NCBI RefSeq assembly: GCF_000424145.1
Contig: NZ_AUJI01000030.1
Span: forward strand, 1 to 64,000
Direction: 5' to 3'
DNA from: Butyrivibrio sp. AC2005
GTDB lineage: Bacteria > Bacillota > Clostridia > Lachnospirales > Lachnospiraceae
Length of the DNA: 64,000 nt
Shown: positions 17,368-26,522 of the stretch, in pieces
How the letters are laid out: each line of letters begins with the position of its first letter
Position numbering within the stretch: position 1 is the first letter of the stretch
The notes under the pieces: generated by a model
The model's database searches: none
Seen by the model: the letters and a program-made list of their open reading frames with translations, nothing else
What the model was told of the DNA's origin: nothing
Translations under genes and position numbers: made by a program

Positions 17368-17493
17368 TCATTTAAGATTCATAATAGACTGAATTCTACT
17401 GTTTGATAATTCATAATCTCCAATCTTTTGCAATTCATTAGCTTGTATCAGTTCCTCTGGAACCGATACATTTACATTCATCTTCTTCTCCAT
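17368..17493 (-). CDS. Small ORF of 41 residues, unknown
   Basis: A compact frame MEKKMNVNVSVPEELIQ..., ending MNLK, with GGAG five bases before the ATG. The start resembles a strand-helix DNA-binding N-terminus (NVNVSVPEELIQ, as in ribbon-helix-helix or antitoxin proteins), but it is too short to be complete for most of those families. It may be a truncated antitoxin or a small protein. It occupies the 290-bp gap between the LamG-like gene and trpB2. Confidence 0.4.
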   Translation of the reverse strand: MEKKMNVNVSVPEELIQANELQKIGDYELSNSRIQSIMNLK

Positions 17494-17596
17494 CGTACTC
17501 CATAAAACATCTACAAGTATAAAGGAAATTTATATATTTTTTGATGTATCTTGACCGTGTATTCAATAACATTGTAATTTCAAAAACTCGAATCTG

Positions 17597-18214
17597 TCAG
17601 TCATTATATTCTACTTCAAAATCTTTAAAGAAAGCCTCTGTTCCGATTTCAGAAAAGAATCCTATAGATCCGTGTGCATCTTTACCGTGTTTCATAAAAT
17701 GAACCACAAGTACAGGATCTTTTTCTTCATTCAAATAAAACTGAGCTTTTTCATCATGAATAATGGCTGTCAGCTGTACCCACTCATTTAATCCATTATG
17801 AATCGGTGCTTCATAATTAGTGATTCCAAATTCTCTAAAATAAGCAAAAGTATATCCCGGATAAGAAAAGTACTGGCATCCATGTGCCTTACGCACAGGA
17901 TCATTTGTCGTCCCATTAGTTGGCCTTATATAAAAAGATTCGAACTCGCTATTATCCTGATTTACCCTAAAAACGATTCCTATGAATCCTCTGGCGAAAT
18001 CCGGAGCGTCGGGAAGAAGCCTGCTCAACATTTTTACCCTGATGATACCATTATGGAAATCTATATTTCTCAGTTTGACAAAGGTATTCTCATCGAACTG
18101 CATGATTTTTTCCTTTTTTATGACCCTGAAAACCTTCTCTCCATCTAGCTTTTCCTGAGTAACTGTTGTGTGTACCGGTATGAATTCTTCCAAATCTTCA
18201 TATCTTGTCATCAT
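17597..18214 (-). CDS. LamG/DUF1080-like jelly-roll protein
   Basis: 205 residues. The pattern of strands (FDENTFVKLRNIDFHNGIIRVKM, GFIGIVFRVNQDNSEFESFYIRP, GSIGFFSEIGTEAFFKDFEVEY) is that of concanavalin-like jelly rolls (LamG, or DUF1080, '3-keto-disaccharide hydrolase'). No signal peptide, so probably cytoplasmic. The biochemical role is unknown. Its ATG overlaps the preceding stop (ATGA), so it is translated together with the 70-residue gene and the PDF-like gene upstream. Confidence 0.75.
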   Translation of the reverse strand: MMTRYEDLEEFIPVHTTVTQEKLDGEKVFRVIKKEKIMQFDENTFVKLRNIDFHNGIIRVKMLSRLLPDAPDFARGFIGIVFRVNQDNSEFESFYIRPTNGTTNDPVRKAHGCQYFSYPGYTFAYFREFGITNYEAPIHNGLNEWVQLTAIIHDEKAQFYLNEEKDPVLVVHFMKHGKDAHGSIGFFSEIGTEAFFKDFEVEYND

Positions 18215-18423
18215 TGATGTGTTGTCCTTTCATCTATTTCGAGTAAATGTCTATTAATATATAGTTCCAGATCCTGACGAGCAAACTTTACCCTGGATTT
18301 AGAAAAATCAAGTCGCTCCTCTATAGGCATAGCAGGTGTATCCCATTTATAGCAGGTTTCATACGGATTACGCCTTGCGCATTCATTTAGATATTTCTCA
18401 CTTATTATGGATTCTCGCGACAC
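18211..18423 (-). CDS. Hypothetical 70-residue protein
   Basis: Short polar protein with the sequence ECARRNPYETCYKWDTPAMPIEERLDF near its N-terminal half. The frame opens with GTG close behind an AAAGGG site, so the exact start is uncertain. It lies 7 bp after the PDF-like gene and overlaps the next gene by 4 bp, a three-gene operon. I know no function. Confidence 0.55.
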   Translation of the reverse strand: MSRESIISEKYLNECARRNPYETCYKWDTPAMPIEERLDFSKSRVKFARQDLELYINRHLLEIDERTTHQ

Positions 18424-18430
18424 CCTTTAC

Positions 18431-18841
18431 TTAAATCAGCTCGCCACTAAAGTGCTGAATCTCGTGCTGAATTATCTGAGCAGTAAAATCCGTATATTTC
18501 CCGTGTTTCTTTTCAAAATTCTGATCAAGGTAATCTACTTCTATTTCCTTATATCGTGTGCAGGGTCTTACTCCCTCTAAGGAAAGACAGCTTTCCTCGG
18601 TCTCATATTTTCCGGTCTTTTTTGTAATGACCGGATTGATCATGGGCACTGAAAAAGGTCCCATAGCCACAACTATGATCTGTTTTCTCACACCAATCAT
18701 ATTGGCAGCCATTCCAACGCACCTGTCCCTGTTTGCATTTAATGTATCAATAAGATCCTGTACAACCTGCCTATCATCTTCAGTTGCAGGCTCTGATTTT
18801 AGCTGTAGAAACATCGGATCTCTTACTATCTGCTTAACCAT
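18431..18841 (-). CDS. Peptide deformylase-like protein with altered motif 1
   Basis: 136 residues, shorter than most deformylases (about 150-190). Motif 2 is ESCLS (83-87) with the metal Cys, and motif 3 is HEIQH (126-130), so the Cys-His-His metal set and Glu remain. Motif 1, normally GxGLAAxQ, reads GMAANM (43-48), so the conserved Gln appears to be Met. It may be a PDF-like enzyme acting on other formyl or amide substrates, or a weak deformylase. The start has a strong GAGGAGA site. Confidence 0.85.
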   Translation of the reverse strand: MVKQIVRDPMFLQLKSEPATEDDRQVVQDLIDTLNANRDRCVGMAANMIGVRKQIIVVAMGPFSVPMINPVITKKTGKYETEESCLSLEGVRPCTRYKEIEVDYLDQNFEKKHGKYTDFTAQIIQHEIQHFSGELI

Positions 18842-18935
18842 TGTCTATATCTCCTCTAAAAAATAGTATTTATCTGTATACAGCATCCTTTTATAATCTT
18901 AATCTATCTGTGTTTTTCAAAATGCCATCAAACAC

Positions 18936-19244
18936 TTACATAAAATACCAGTATGTATGCCACCCTGACATCTGGATAATCGCATCATGCGGAACCTGCA
19001 CAAGAATCGGAAAATCACTCTTTGCCTCCGGGACCATTGCAGCAAATCTGAAAACTCCCACAACATTAAGGAAAGTACCTGCTACAAACAATATCCATCC
19101 CCAAATTCCCATTTCATCCGGCATCGCGCAAAACAACACACATCCAATCATGACTAATGCGATGCATATAACTAACTCTAATAGTGAAAATGTGGGTTTA
19201 TTTTTTGAATACTTCTCTTCCAGTTTTTTTAAGTCTATTTCCAT
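18936..19244 (-). CDS. Small membrane protein, unknown
   Basis: 102 residues. The N-terminus is charged (MEIDLKKLEEKYSKNKP), then two hydrophobic segments (about 20-42 and 47-68), then a polar tail. GGAGG lies 9 bases before the ATG, inside the end of the upstream transporter gene (47-bp overlap), which suggests translational coupling. It could be an accessory subunit of that transporter, but no family is recognised. Confidence 0.65.
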   Translation of the reverse strand: MEIDLKKLEEKYSKNKPTFSLLELVICIALVMIGCVLFCAMPDEMGIWGWILFVAGTFLNVVGVFRFAAMVPEAKSDFPILVQVPHDAIIQMSGWHTYWYFM

Positions 19245-20208
19245 AATGAGCGCCTCCTTTTTTAGTTGCAGATGTATTCACAATGATTATTCCGGAAACC
19301 ACCAGCAAGAGTGCTATCAGTCCGGTAAAAGAAAATGCTTCCTTGTTTTCTCCCAAAAACAGCGCTGAAAGAAGAACTCCCATGACAGGATTCATGAATC
19401 CAAGAATTGAAATTCTGCTGACAGGATTATGCTTTAGAAGTATTCCCCACAAGGTGTAAGCGCCGGCAGATATAAAGCCCATATACATAAGATTAAAAAG
19501 GCATGCACAACTTCCGAATATCAGGTGTCCACCCATGAAAAATCCGATGATAAAAAGAATCGCTCCACCGAGCATGAACTGATATCCGCTTAATGTCACA
19601 GGATTCTCTTTTCGTGAAAAAATCTTTATGCAGCAGGAAGAAAGTGCATAGAAAATAGCCGCAAAAAGCATGGCGCCTTCTCCGGATAACGAAATGCTTT
19701 CAGCACTGCTAAAAGCGTTTATTCCGCCAAGAATCAGGAAAATTCCGGCAAAGCCTGTAATACAGCCAATGAATTTTCGAATGGTATATTTTTCAAAATG
19801 GAAAATATATGCAGCTATAAGTATTGCGAAAAAATTACCTGCTGCATTTATGATGGATCCACGAACGCCGGTTATGTGCGCCAGCGCCATGAAAAAGAAA
19901 AAGTACTGCCCTACGGTCTGTAACATTGAAAGTACAAATATATAGTGCAGCGAAGCCTTCTCCGGTTTAAGGAACCGTCTTGCCAAAAGTGACCCGAGTC
20001 CAATAGTCATGATTCCGGCTAGGAAAAAGCGTGCGCCTGCCAGCATGATTCTTGATGCTGTATCATACGGACTGATTTCAAAAAGTTCATATGCAATTTT
20101 GATAGCAGGAGTGGCGCTTCCCCATAACACGCAGCAAAACAACGCTGTGATAAATGTTATGGGAAACCAGGTCCAGACAGAAGATCTGCTCGGTCTGTCT
20201 TTCATCAT
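19198..20208 (-). CDS. EamA/DMT family transporter
   Basis: 336 residues with about ten hydrophobic helices, arranged as two EamA repeats. The second half reads ILGFMNPVMGVLLSALFLGE, a typical EamA closing motif. Members export amino acids, purines or other metabolites; the substrate is unknown. It is flanked by a probable coupled small membrane protein. AAAGGA is 11 bases before the start. Confidence 0.9.
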   Translation of the reverse strand: MMKDRPSRSSVWTWFPITFITALFCCVLWGSATPAIKIAYELFEISPYDTASRIMLAGARFFLAGIMTIGLGSLLARRFLKPEKASLHYIFVLSMLQTVGQYFFFFMALAHITGVRGSIINAAGNFFAILIAAYIFHFEKYTIRKFIGCITGFAGIFLILGGINAFSSAESISLSGEGAMLFAAIFYALSSCCIKIFSRKENPVTLSGYQFMLGGAILFIIGFFMGGHLIFGSCACLFNLMYMGFISAGAYTLWGILLKHNPVSRISILGFMNPVMGVLLSALFLGENKEAFSFTGLIALLLVVSGIIIVNTSATKKGGAHYGNRLKKTGREVFKK

Positions 20209-20326
20209 GATCTTTATTTATCCTTTTACTGTCTTAATTTTTATTCCTTTGCTCAAGAAAAATCAAATTTGTGGTGCGTGGTAGTTTTGAAGAGCATATC
20301 CAAAATGCTCAAGAAAGCCCAGTTCA

Positions 20327-20482
20327 TCAGAAACAATCCCAGGTATAGAGTACATTATCGAAGTTAAGGTTTTTCAGATCATCCTCTTCTATAAAAAAGT
20401 GACCTACTCCTGAGTCTCCCCACATGATCTCGTATCCATCGCCATAACAGGAATCCATTCCGAGTTTTTGCATTGTGATCAT
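20327..20482 (-). pseudogene. 3' remnant of a DUF1963 (YwqG-like) gene
   Basis: 51 codons with the sequence YEIMWGDSGVGHFFIEEDDL and LYTWDCF at the end, which match the conserved C-terminus of DUF1963/YwqG proteins. The usual 200 or more N-terminal residues are missing and there is no ribosome site. Upstream sequence shows no matching frame. Read as a decayed fragment. Confidence 0.65.
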
Positions 20483-20637
20483 ATAATATAGTTCCCTTCG
20501 TATATTATGAAATGTGGTACATACTTAGTTAATTATACAAAATTCCATGCTATCTGAGAACAGACAGACTTTTAGACAAAAAGGCGGCAGATATTACCTG
20601 TAAAATATTGTTCGACTCAGATATTCATGGTAGAATT

Positions 20638-20718
20638 TTCTTAAATGTTGATATGTATAACATTTTTATATTCTAAAATGTTGATTTGAATGCATTTTAA
20701 ACATTCCAAAATGTTGAT
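20638..20718 (+). repeat. Three direct repeats with exact 33-bp period before the AAA ATPase gene
   Basis: The 15-bp element TTCYWAAATGTTGAT occurs at 20638-20652, 20671-20685 and 20704-20718, exactly 33 bp apart (about three helical turns). Inverted partial words (AACATTT at 20659, TGCATTT at 20691) lie between them. The last copy ends 11 bp before the ATG, so protein binding here could block translation or transcription. Likely an operator or autoregulatory site. Confidence 0.7.
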
Positions 20719-20729
20719 GAGGTGTCGTA

Positions 20730-22037
20730 ATGCTAAAAAGAAAAGTTACTGAGCAGCTGAAAAACTGGATTTCCGCCAAAGATAAGAAATGCCTTATCGT
20801 CAAAGGCGCTCGCCAGACTGGAAAAACATATATAATTGAGCAATTCGCCCGTGATAACTACGAAGAAACCGTTGAAATCAACTTTAAAGAGACTCCTTCA
20901 GCCGCTGAGATTTTCTCAGGTGATCTGACTGTTGATAACATGGTCATGGCATTAAGATTCAGATTTCCGGAAAAGAAAATTGTTCCTGATAAAACGCTTA
21001 TCTTTTTAGACGAGATCCAGGAATGTCCGGAAGCCATAACTTCACTTAAGTTCTGGGCTACAGATAACAGATATGACGTAATAGCTTCAGGCTCTCTTCT
21101 GGGTATAGATTACAAAAGATCATCATCCTACCCCGTAGGGTATGTTGATTACATCACAATGCATGGACTTGATTTCGAAGAATACCTCTGGGGACTTGGC
21201 ATTTCTGATGACATGATAAGATCACTTCAATCCTTTTTTTCCGAGAAGAAGGCTGTTCCGGAAGGCATCCACAATCAGATGATGTCATATTACAGACAGT
21301 ATATCGCCACCGGTGGTATGCCTGAAGCTGTTCAAAAATATATAGATACCAAAGATTACAGAGAAGTAGATAAGGTACAGCGGAGCCTCCTGCAGGGTTA
21401 TTTGTATGATATAGCTCATTACGCAACTGCTGAAGAAAAGGTAAAGGCAGAAAAATGCTATCTTTCCCTTTCAAAGCAGCTCCTTGATAAGGAAAACCAT
21501 AAATTTCAGTATAAAGAGATTGAACATGGCGCAAGGGCTCAGAAGTATTACTCAAGCATAGACTGGCTCCTAAGAGCTGATATCATCCAGCTCTGCCGGC
21601 TTGTTTCTGATATGCGCTATGATCTTGATGATTATGCAAGAGATGACTTTTTCCGGGCGTATACCACTGATCTATCGCTGCTTATAGCCATGAAGGATTT
21701 CTCATTAAAGCAGCATATCGTTGAAAACACGCTTTCCGGAAACACAAAAGGTGGATTGTTTGAGTGCGCCATTGCAGATGCTCTGATCAAAAAAGATTAC
21801 TCTCTTTTCTTCTATAAAAATGAAACAACTAAAAAGGAAATAGATTTTCTGATTCAAAAAGATGGCAAGGTCATTCCAATAGAAGTAAAGAGCGGTAATA
21901 CGCGTGCTACATCGCTTAATTCTGTGATAAAAAATAAATCCGATATAGATTTGGGATATAAGTTCATAGATGGCAACATAGGCGTAGGAGACGCAGGAAT
22001 AATCACCCTTCCGTTATACATGGCTCTATTCATTTAA
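20730..22037 (+). CDS. AAA ATPase with DUF4143 domain
   Basis: 435 residues. AAA_14 module with Walker A GARQTGKT (26-33), Walker B TLIFLDEIQ (88-96) and a sensor-like ASGSLLG (118-124). The C-terminal DUF4143 part ends in a PD-(D/E)xK-like block (KKEIDFLIQ, then IPIEVKSG). This family is common and mobile in Clostridia and Bacteroidetes; its job is unproven, with suggestions of nuclease or defence roles. It is the only plus-strand gene in its surroundings and has the 33-bp operator-like array in front. Confidence 0.92.
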   Translation: MLKRKVTEQLKNWISAKDKKCLIVKGARQTGKTYIIEQFARDNYEETVEINFKETPSAAEIFSGDLTVDNMVMALRFRFPEKKIVPDKTLIFLDEIQECPEAITSLKFWATDNRYDVIASGSLLGIDYKRSSSYPVGYVDYITMHGLDFEEYLWGLGISDDMIRSLQSFFSEKKAVPEGIHNQMMSYYRQYIATGGMPEAVQKYIDTKDYREVDKVQRSLLQGYLYDIAHYATAEEKVKAEKCYLSLSKQLLDKENHKFQYKEIEHGARAQKYYSSIDWLLRADIIQLCRLVSDMRYDLDDYARDDFFRAYTTDLSLLIAMKDFSLKQHIVENTLSGNTKGGLFECAIADALIKKDYSLFFYKNETTKKEIDFLIQKDGKVIPIEVKSGNTRATSLNSVIKNKSDIDLGYKFIDGNIGVGDAGIITLPLYMALFI

Positions 22038-22182
22038 AAACATATCCATATAAATTTTGTTGCTGAATAAGCTTTACTATAAATCTTATATAACACTTAA
22101 AGGGGGTTTGTTATTAATACAAAACTCCCTTAAAACTTTTTATACTTTCCAGCTTAAATAATTTAAGCTAAATGACATTTTT

Positions 22183-22225
22183 TGTAAAAAGACAAAAAGA
22201 AGAAAGCCCTGAAACATGGGCTTTC
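22183..22225 (-). terminator. Terminator of the VOC gene, possibly bidirectional
   Basis: GAAAGCCC (22202-22209) pairs with GGGCTTTC (22218-22225). On the minus strand this is followed by a T-rich run. It sits between the convergent AAA ATPase gene (plus) and VOC gene (minus) and could serve both. Confidence 0.75.
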
Positions 22226-22310
22226 CACAAATTTCTTATTTTACACTTTTAGGTTAATCTGATAAGAGATAGTTATCATATATGTGCCTTCGCATATCTT
22301 TTTCAGCAAA

Positions 22311-22700
22311 TCATCCCTTAAGATGCTGCATAAGCATTATTCCAAAACCTGAGGGAGATTCCATACGAGCACCTTTTATATAGGGTGAAACAATCAGGTT
22401 TCCCTCGCCCATACAATTACGGAAGCCCCTCTCCTCAAATAATTTATATGCTTCATCAAAATCATCAACGTTTATCCTAAGAATCGTAACATCCCGCGGA
22501 AATCCATTAGCCTTGACGATATCTAAGGCAAATCCATCTTCATTCTTCAACCTGATGACAGCCTCAACAGTATCGTCCACACTCTCGCTGGCAAGGCCAT
22601 CTCTTTCATGTCTTTGCTGGAATCCCAAGTCCTCGAATAGATGAAGCACAGACTCCACATCAGAAGTATGTATTGCCGGATTAAAACCTGTGATTTTCAT
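22311..22700 (-). CDS. VOC/glyoxalase-family protein
   Basis: 129 residues in one vicinal-oxygen-chelate pseudo-repeat (MKITGFNPAIHTSDVESVLHLFEDLG; ILRINVDDFDEAYKLFEERGF; MESPSGFGIMLMQHLKG). The same start and end patterns occur in the gene at 40700-41071, a paralog. VOC proteins are metal-dependent isomerases, dioxygenases or resistance proteins; the activity is not readable. GGAGGG precedes the ATG. Confidence 0.85.
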   Translation of the reverse strand: MKITGFNPAIHTSDVESVLHLFEDLGFQQRHERDGLASESVDDTVEAVIRLKNEDGFALDIVKANGFPRDVTILRINVDDFDEAYKLFEERGFRNCMGEGNLIVSPYIKGARMESPSGFGIMLMQHLKG

Positions 22701-22801
22701 TTTTATATCCCTCCTATCTCCCCGATAGCTTTACAACTCACCTCTATAAGTATTACTCGTATAAAAAGTATAGCATGAAAAAAATAATCTCCCTATTAAG
22801 T

Positions 22802-22967
22802 ATTGTCCAATTTCATTAACTTTTCATAAAACCAGATAAAATTAATCTTCCTATCATGCTTAATTGTCCTATTTGATAATGTTTATATCGTTACAGGACA
22901 ATTATAATACAATTTTTCTTATTATAATTGTCCTGTTTGCGTATTTTTTCATCTTAAGAGGACATCT
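22802..22967. repeat. Alternating inverted AATTGTCCT words, 64-bp period
   Basis: AATTGTCCT is at 22862-22870 and 22926-22934; its inverse AGGACAATT is at 22895-22903 and AGGACATCT at 22959-22967. Each orientation recurs after exactly 64 bp, and gaps alternate 24, 22, 24. The inner pair extends to a perfect 15-bp stem (AGGACAATTATAATA with its complement, 22895-22934), so rival hairpins are possible. A partial word (ATTGTCC, 22802) precedes it. It lies in the 345-bp gap between the VOC gene and an ADP-ribosylglycohydrolase remnant. Confidence 0.8.
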
Positions 22968-23046
22968 ATAGAAATTTTTGTAAAACAAAACTTGAGGTGA
23001 TGTTTAATGCAAAAAAAACAATTAAAAACAGCAGATCATCACATTT

Positions 23047-23303
23047 TTATCGGTGATACTTAAATTCAAATTCATCAGCTATTCTTTTTATATCTTCCGG
23101 AAGTTTACTCAATAAGATGCTTTTTTGCTCCGTGTTCTGAATATATCCGTAGTATGCCTCTGCTATGCTGCCAGTAATGCAGGCAAGGGTATCAGTATCG
23201 CCACCTAAAAAAATAGCCTTGGATATGGCATCCTCCAGATATAAATAAGAGCCGGATAGAACTATTTTTCCATCCGGCTCTACATTAACAATAAAATGAT
23301 ATT
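23047..23303 (-). pseudogene. 3' remnant of an ADP-ribosylglycohydrolase gene
   Basis: An open frame without a start, ending EFKYHR, contains SKAIFLGGDTDTLACITGSI followed by AEAYYG, the conserved metal-binding C-terminal block (GGDxDT) of ADP-ribosylglycohydrolases. Roughly the last 80 residues of a protein of about 250-300 remain. It abuts the stop of the GH130 gene, so the mannan locus or a deletion seems to have removed the 5' part. Confidence 0.75.
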
Positions 23304-24476
23304 TTACTCATTCCTTAACACTTCAAGGTTTTTCTTTATAAGCTCACATCTTTGCTGAACGCACAGAACGCTTCTGCCGGGATCTTCCGGTGTTCCGAAG
23401 ATATAATCACTAAGTAGCTCTATGCTGGTCTTTGCAACATAGACCCTGGTATCACTTCCTGCGTAATATAGCAGGATGTCTCCGGTATCCTCCACAATTG
23501 CTCCATTTGAAAAAACAACATTGGACACGTCCCCTACCCGCTCCCAGCCAAGGGGGCCAAGAAGAAGTCCTCCGGGCTCAGCGATTACTTTCTCAGGATT
23601 ATTAAGGTCTGTAGCATATGCATAGAGGACATATCTCAGACCTGCTGCAGTATTTCTTACACCATGGGCAACATGAAGCCAGCCCTTATTGGTCTTTATC
23701 GGCACGATACATTCACCATTTTTGGCTTCTGTAATCTGATGATATTTCCTTCTGCTAAGAATTTTCTCTTCATCTATTACTGCATTTGTGATGTCATCAC
23801 AAAGTCCAAAGCCTATTCCACCACCGCTTCCTGTATCTATGAAGCTGTCCATCGGTCGTGTATAGAAAGCGTACTTCCCATCAACAAACTCAGGATGAAG
23901 GACAACGTTTCTCTGCTGAGGGGAGCGTTTTGTAACAAGATTGGGAAGTCTCTCCCATTTCTTAAGATCCTTAGTCCTTACGATACCTGCCGCAGCTACA
24001 GCAGCTGACAGATCGTTTGTGGAATCATCATGGCTCTCAGAGCAGAACACTCCATAAATCCAGCCATCCTCATGCTGAGTAAGTCTCATATCATAGACAT
24101 TTGTCTCCTCCTTGCAGGTATCATCAAGAAGAATCGGATAGTCCCAGAATCTGAAATTGTCTATTCCGTTGTCACTCTCTGCTACTCCAAAGAATGACTT
24201 TCTGTCATTGCCTTCAATTCTGGCTACAAGATAATACTTCCCATTAAGCTTTATTGCTCCGGAATTAAGAACTGCATTTATTCCAAGACGTTCCTGGAAA
24301 TTCGGATTTGTTTTTATATCAAGGTCATATCTCCAGGTAAGCGGAATATGCTCTCTTGTAAGAACCGGATAGGTATATCTTGTGTATACGCCGTTATAAA
24401 AATCAGATGGCTCGTTTTTTCTGGAAAGAAGCCTTTCCTGTCTGTCTTTTTCAATATAATATCTCTCATGCAACAT
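23304..24476 (-). CDS. GH130 4-O-beta-mannosylglucose phosphorylase
   Basis: 390 residues, closely fitting GH130 subfamily 1: [53 protein letters not shown] with the proposed catalytic Asp near 129, then [15 protein letters not shown] and [13 protein letters not shown]. It cleaves beta-1,4-mannosyl-glucose with phosphate to mannose 1-phosphate and glucose. The partner 2-epimerase, which converts mannobiose to mannosylglucose, is immediately upstream and overlaps it by 11 bp. No signal peptide, so cytoplasmic. Last gene of the importer operon. Confidence 0.93.
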   Translation of the reverse strand: MLHERYYIEKDRQERLLSRKNEPSDFYNGVYTRYTYPVLTREHIPLTWRYDLDIKTNPNFQERLGINAVLNSGAIKLNGKYYLVARIEGNDRKSFFGVAESDNGIDNFRFWDYPILLDDTCKEETNVYDMRLTQHEDGWIYGVFCSESHDDSTNDLSAAVAAAGIVRTKDLKKWERLPNLVTKRSPQQRNVVLHPEFVDGKYAFYTRPMDSFIDTGSGGGIGFGLCDDITNAVIDEEKILSRRKYHQITEAKNGECIVPIKTNKGWLHVAHGVRNTAAGLRYVLYAYATDLNNPEKVIAEPGGLLLGPLGWERVGDVSNVVFSNGAIVEDTGDILLYYAGSDTRVYVAKTSIELLSDYIFGTPEDPGRSVLCVQQRCELIKKNLEVLRNE

Positions 24477-25635
24477 TTCTTGTTATTACCTCCAAACACA
24501 TTCTTCCGTTATGGTACGGACATTTCCAGGGTTCAACTATAGGCTCTTTTGCAGGAACACCTTCTGCATCCACATACCAGTACCATTCTGAGCCCTCTCT
24601 TTTATCAATAATGACTTCTTTTATATAATCCCATAATGCCTTTGCAGCATTCAGGTATTCTTTCTTCTCAGGATGTCTTTCATATGCATCCAGAAAACCG
24701 TTTATGGCTTCTGCCTGAACCCACCATACCCTGTCTTCTTTCACAATACCGTTTTCGGCTTCAACAGGTATGGATCTGCCATCAAATGCAACTTTATATA
24801 CTTCGCTTACCAAATCATCTGTAATTTTGCCAATTTTCTCTGAAAGCTCAGTATCGCACAGAATATCTGTAGTTCTGTTAATAAGCCATGCAGCTTCAAT
24901 ATCATGACCGTATGAATACAGATCAACCAGCGAATTGTACTCCTTGTCAAAAAAGCATTCCTGCCTGTGGAGCTGCGGATTGTATATCTTTTTGCTCACT
25001 ATATCCAATACTTCATATAAGGATTTTCTGACCCTGTTGTCACCGGATACTCTGTAAAGCTCCGTATATCCTTCCATAACATGCAAAAGCGTGTTCATGC
25101 TCCTTGTCGCTTCCGTTCCATTCTCAGAAAGCTTCTCATTTGAAACAGGCTTAAACTCTCTGTCGAAAGCCTCCAGATATCCGTCCTCATCCCTCATCTT
25201 TTTCTCAATCAGCTCATAAAGTGACAAAGCAAGCTTAAGCGCATCCTCATCACCGGAAGCATCATAATATGACGAAAGACCATAAATCGTAAAAGCCTGA
25301 TTGTATGTATGCTTGGTAGTATCAAGGGGTGCTCCGTCATATGTAACTGACCAGAAACTGCCACCATCTTTTTTATCCAGGCAATACTTCAGAAGAAATT
25401 CATATGCATGTTTCGCTTCATCAAGAAGGCTCGCATCTCCAAGCACCTTATATGCACTTGAAAAGAACCACAGGATTCTGCTGTTAAGGATACAACTCTT
25501 TTCATACTTTCTGTCCACATTAAGGTCAAAATCCATATAGCCGTAATATCCGCCATATTCATCGTCCCTAAAGCCCTTCCAGAAAGGAATTATACCGTTT
25601 ACAAGCTCCTGCCTTATTTCATTTACCATAGTCAT
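24466..25635 (-). CDS. Cellobiose/mannobiose 2-epimerase (AGE family)
   Basis: 389 residues, an (alpha/alpha)6-barrel of the N-acylglucosamine 2-epimerase family. Catalytic His candidates are in [10 protein letters not shown] (H244) and [11 protein letters not shown] (H375), with the family block [15 protein letters not shown] between. In mannan degraders this enzyme turns beta-1,4-mannobiose into mannosylglucose for the GH130 enzyme encoded next. The ATG shares one base with the permease stop (TAATG), a translational-coupling arrangement; ATG 25629 is an alternative. Confidence 0.92.
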   Translation of the reverse strand: MTMVNEIRQELVNGIIPFWKGFRDDEYGGYYGYMDFDLNVDRKYEKSCILNSRILWFFSSAYKVLGDASLLDEAKHAYEFLLKYCLDKKDGGSFWSVTYDGAPLDTTKHTYNQAFTIYGLSSYYDASGDEDALKLALSLYELIEKKMRDEDGYLEAFDREFKPVSNEKLSENGTEATRSMNTLLHVMEGYTELYRVSGDNRVRKSLYEVLDIVSKKIYNPQLHRQECFFDKEYNSLVDLYSYGHDIEAAWLINRTTDILCDTELSEKIGKITDDLVSEVYKVAFDGRSIPVEAENGIVKEDRVWWVQAEAINGFLDAYERHPEKKEYLNAAKALWDYIKEVIIDKREGSEWYWYVDAEGVPAKEPIVEPWKCPYHNGRMCLEVITRNVA

Positions 25636-26522
25636 TACCCCTTTACCGCTCCGGCTGCAACACCGTTATATATCTGCTTCTGACATAGAAGGAAAATTAT
25701 CAGCGCCGGAAGCAGTGACATAATTACTCCTGCACAGATAAGATGATACTGATTACCCATAGGTCCGGTGAAGGTATAAAGTGATGTGGCTACTGTACAA
25801 AGTCTTCTCTTATCCTGCAGATACAGGCTTGCACAGTAATACTCGTTATACACACCCACACCTTTTAATATCATGTTTGTCACTATTGCCGGTTTTAACA
25901 GAGGCAACAATATCCTTGAATAGATCTGAAAATAATTAGCACCATCGAGAAATGCACTCTCATCAAGGGATACCGGAAGATTTTCAAAAAACTGTATATA
26001 TATGTAAATGGACATAACGTCCGTTCCCATCATCATTATAATATAACCATACAAAGTATTGATCAGTCCCAGATTTCCCATGATCTCATAGACAGAAACC
26101 TGCATTGCAATCCCCGGAAGGAGTGCTGCAAATGTAAACATGTTTCTGATGAGACTGTTTCCAAGGAATTTAAATCTGTTAAGTACATATGCCAGCTGCG
26201 ATCCGATAAGAGTTGAGCCGACAAGTACAAATACAAGGATTATAAATGAATTGAGAAATGCCCTGCCCATATTGGCCTGTGTGAAAGCTTTTACATAATT
26301 TGAAAAATTGAAAAAGTTTTCCGGCAGAGTCATAACATTTGTTCTCTGATATTCTTCTTCTGTTTTCAGCGATGTTATTACGCAGGAAATAATTGGAAGC
26401 ACTGCCATTAACGCGCAGAATATAACGGAAACATATTTTACACATATCCATACAACTCCACTTGCACTGATCTTTTTGCTCCTAACAATTTCCTTTTCCA
26501 TTGTAACTGAGGCCACTGACAT
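25635..26522 (-). CDS. ABC sugar permease, MalG type
   Basis: 295 residues and six membrane helices. The EAA-like loop reads SLDESAFLDGANYFQIYSRI, close to the CUT1 sugar-permease consensus EAAxxDGA. The C-terminus QKQIYNGVAAGAVKG is the typical MalG ending. It pairs with the MalF-like permease directly upstream (TAATG overlap). No ATPase gene is present in the locus; as is usual for CUT1 systems in Firmicutes, a shared MsmK-type ATPase elsewhere probably energises it. Confidence 0.95.
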   Translation of the reverse strand: MSVASVTMEKEIVRSKKISASGVVWICVKYVSVIFCALMAVLPIISCVITSLKTEEEYQRTNVMTLPENFFNFSNYVKAFTQANMGRAFLNSFIILVFVLVGSTLIGSQLAYVLNRFKFLGNSLIRNMFTFAALLPGIAMQVSVYEIMGNLGLINTLYGYIIMMMGTDVMSIYIYIQFFENLPVSLDESAFLDGANYFQIYSRILLPLLKPAIVTNMILKGVGVYNEYYCASLYLQDKRRLCTVATSLYTFTGPMGNQYHLICAGVIMSLLPALIIFLLCQKQIYNGVAAGAVKG

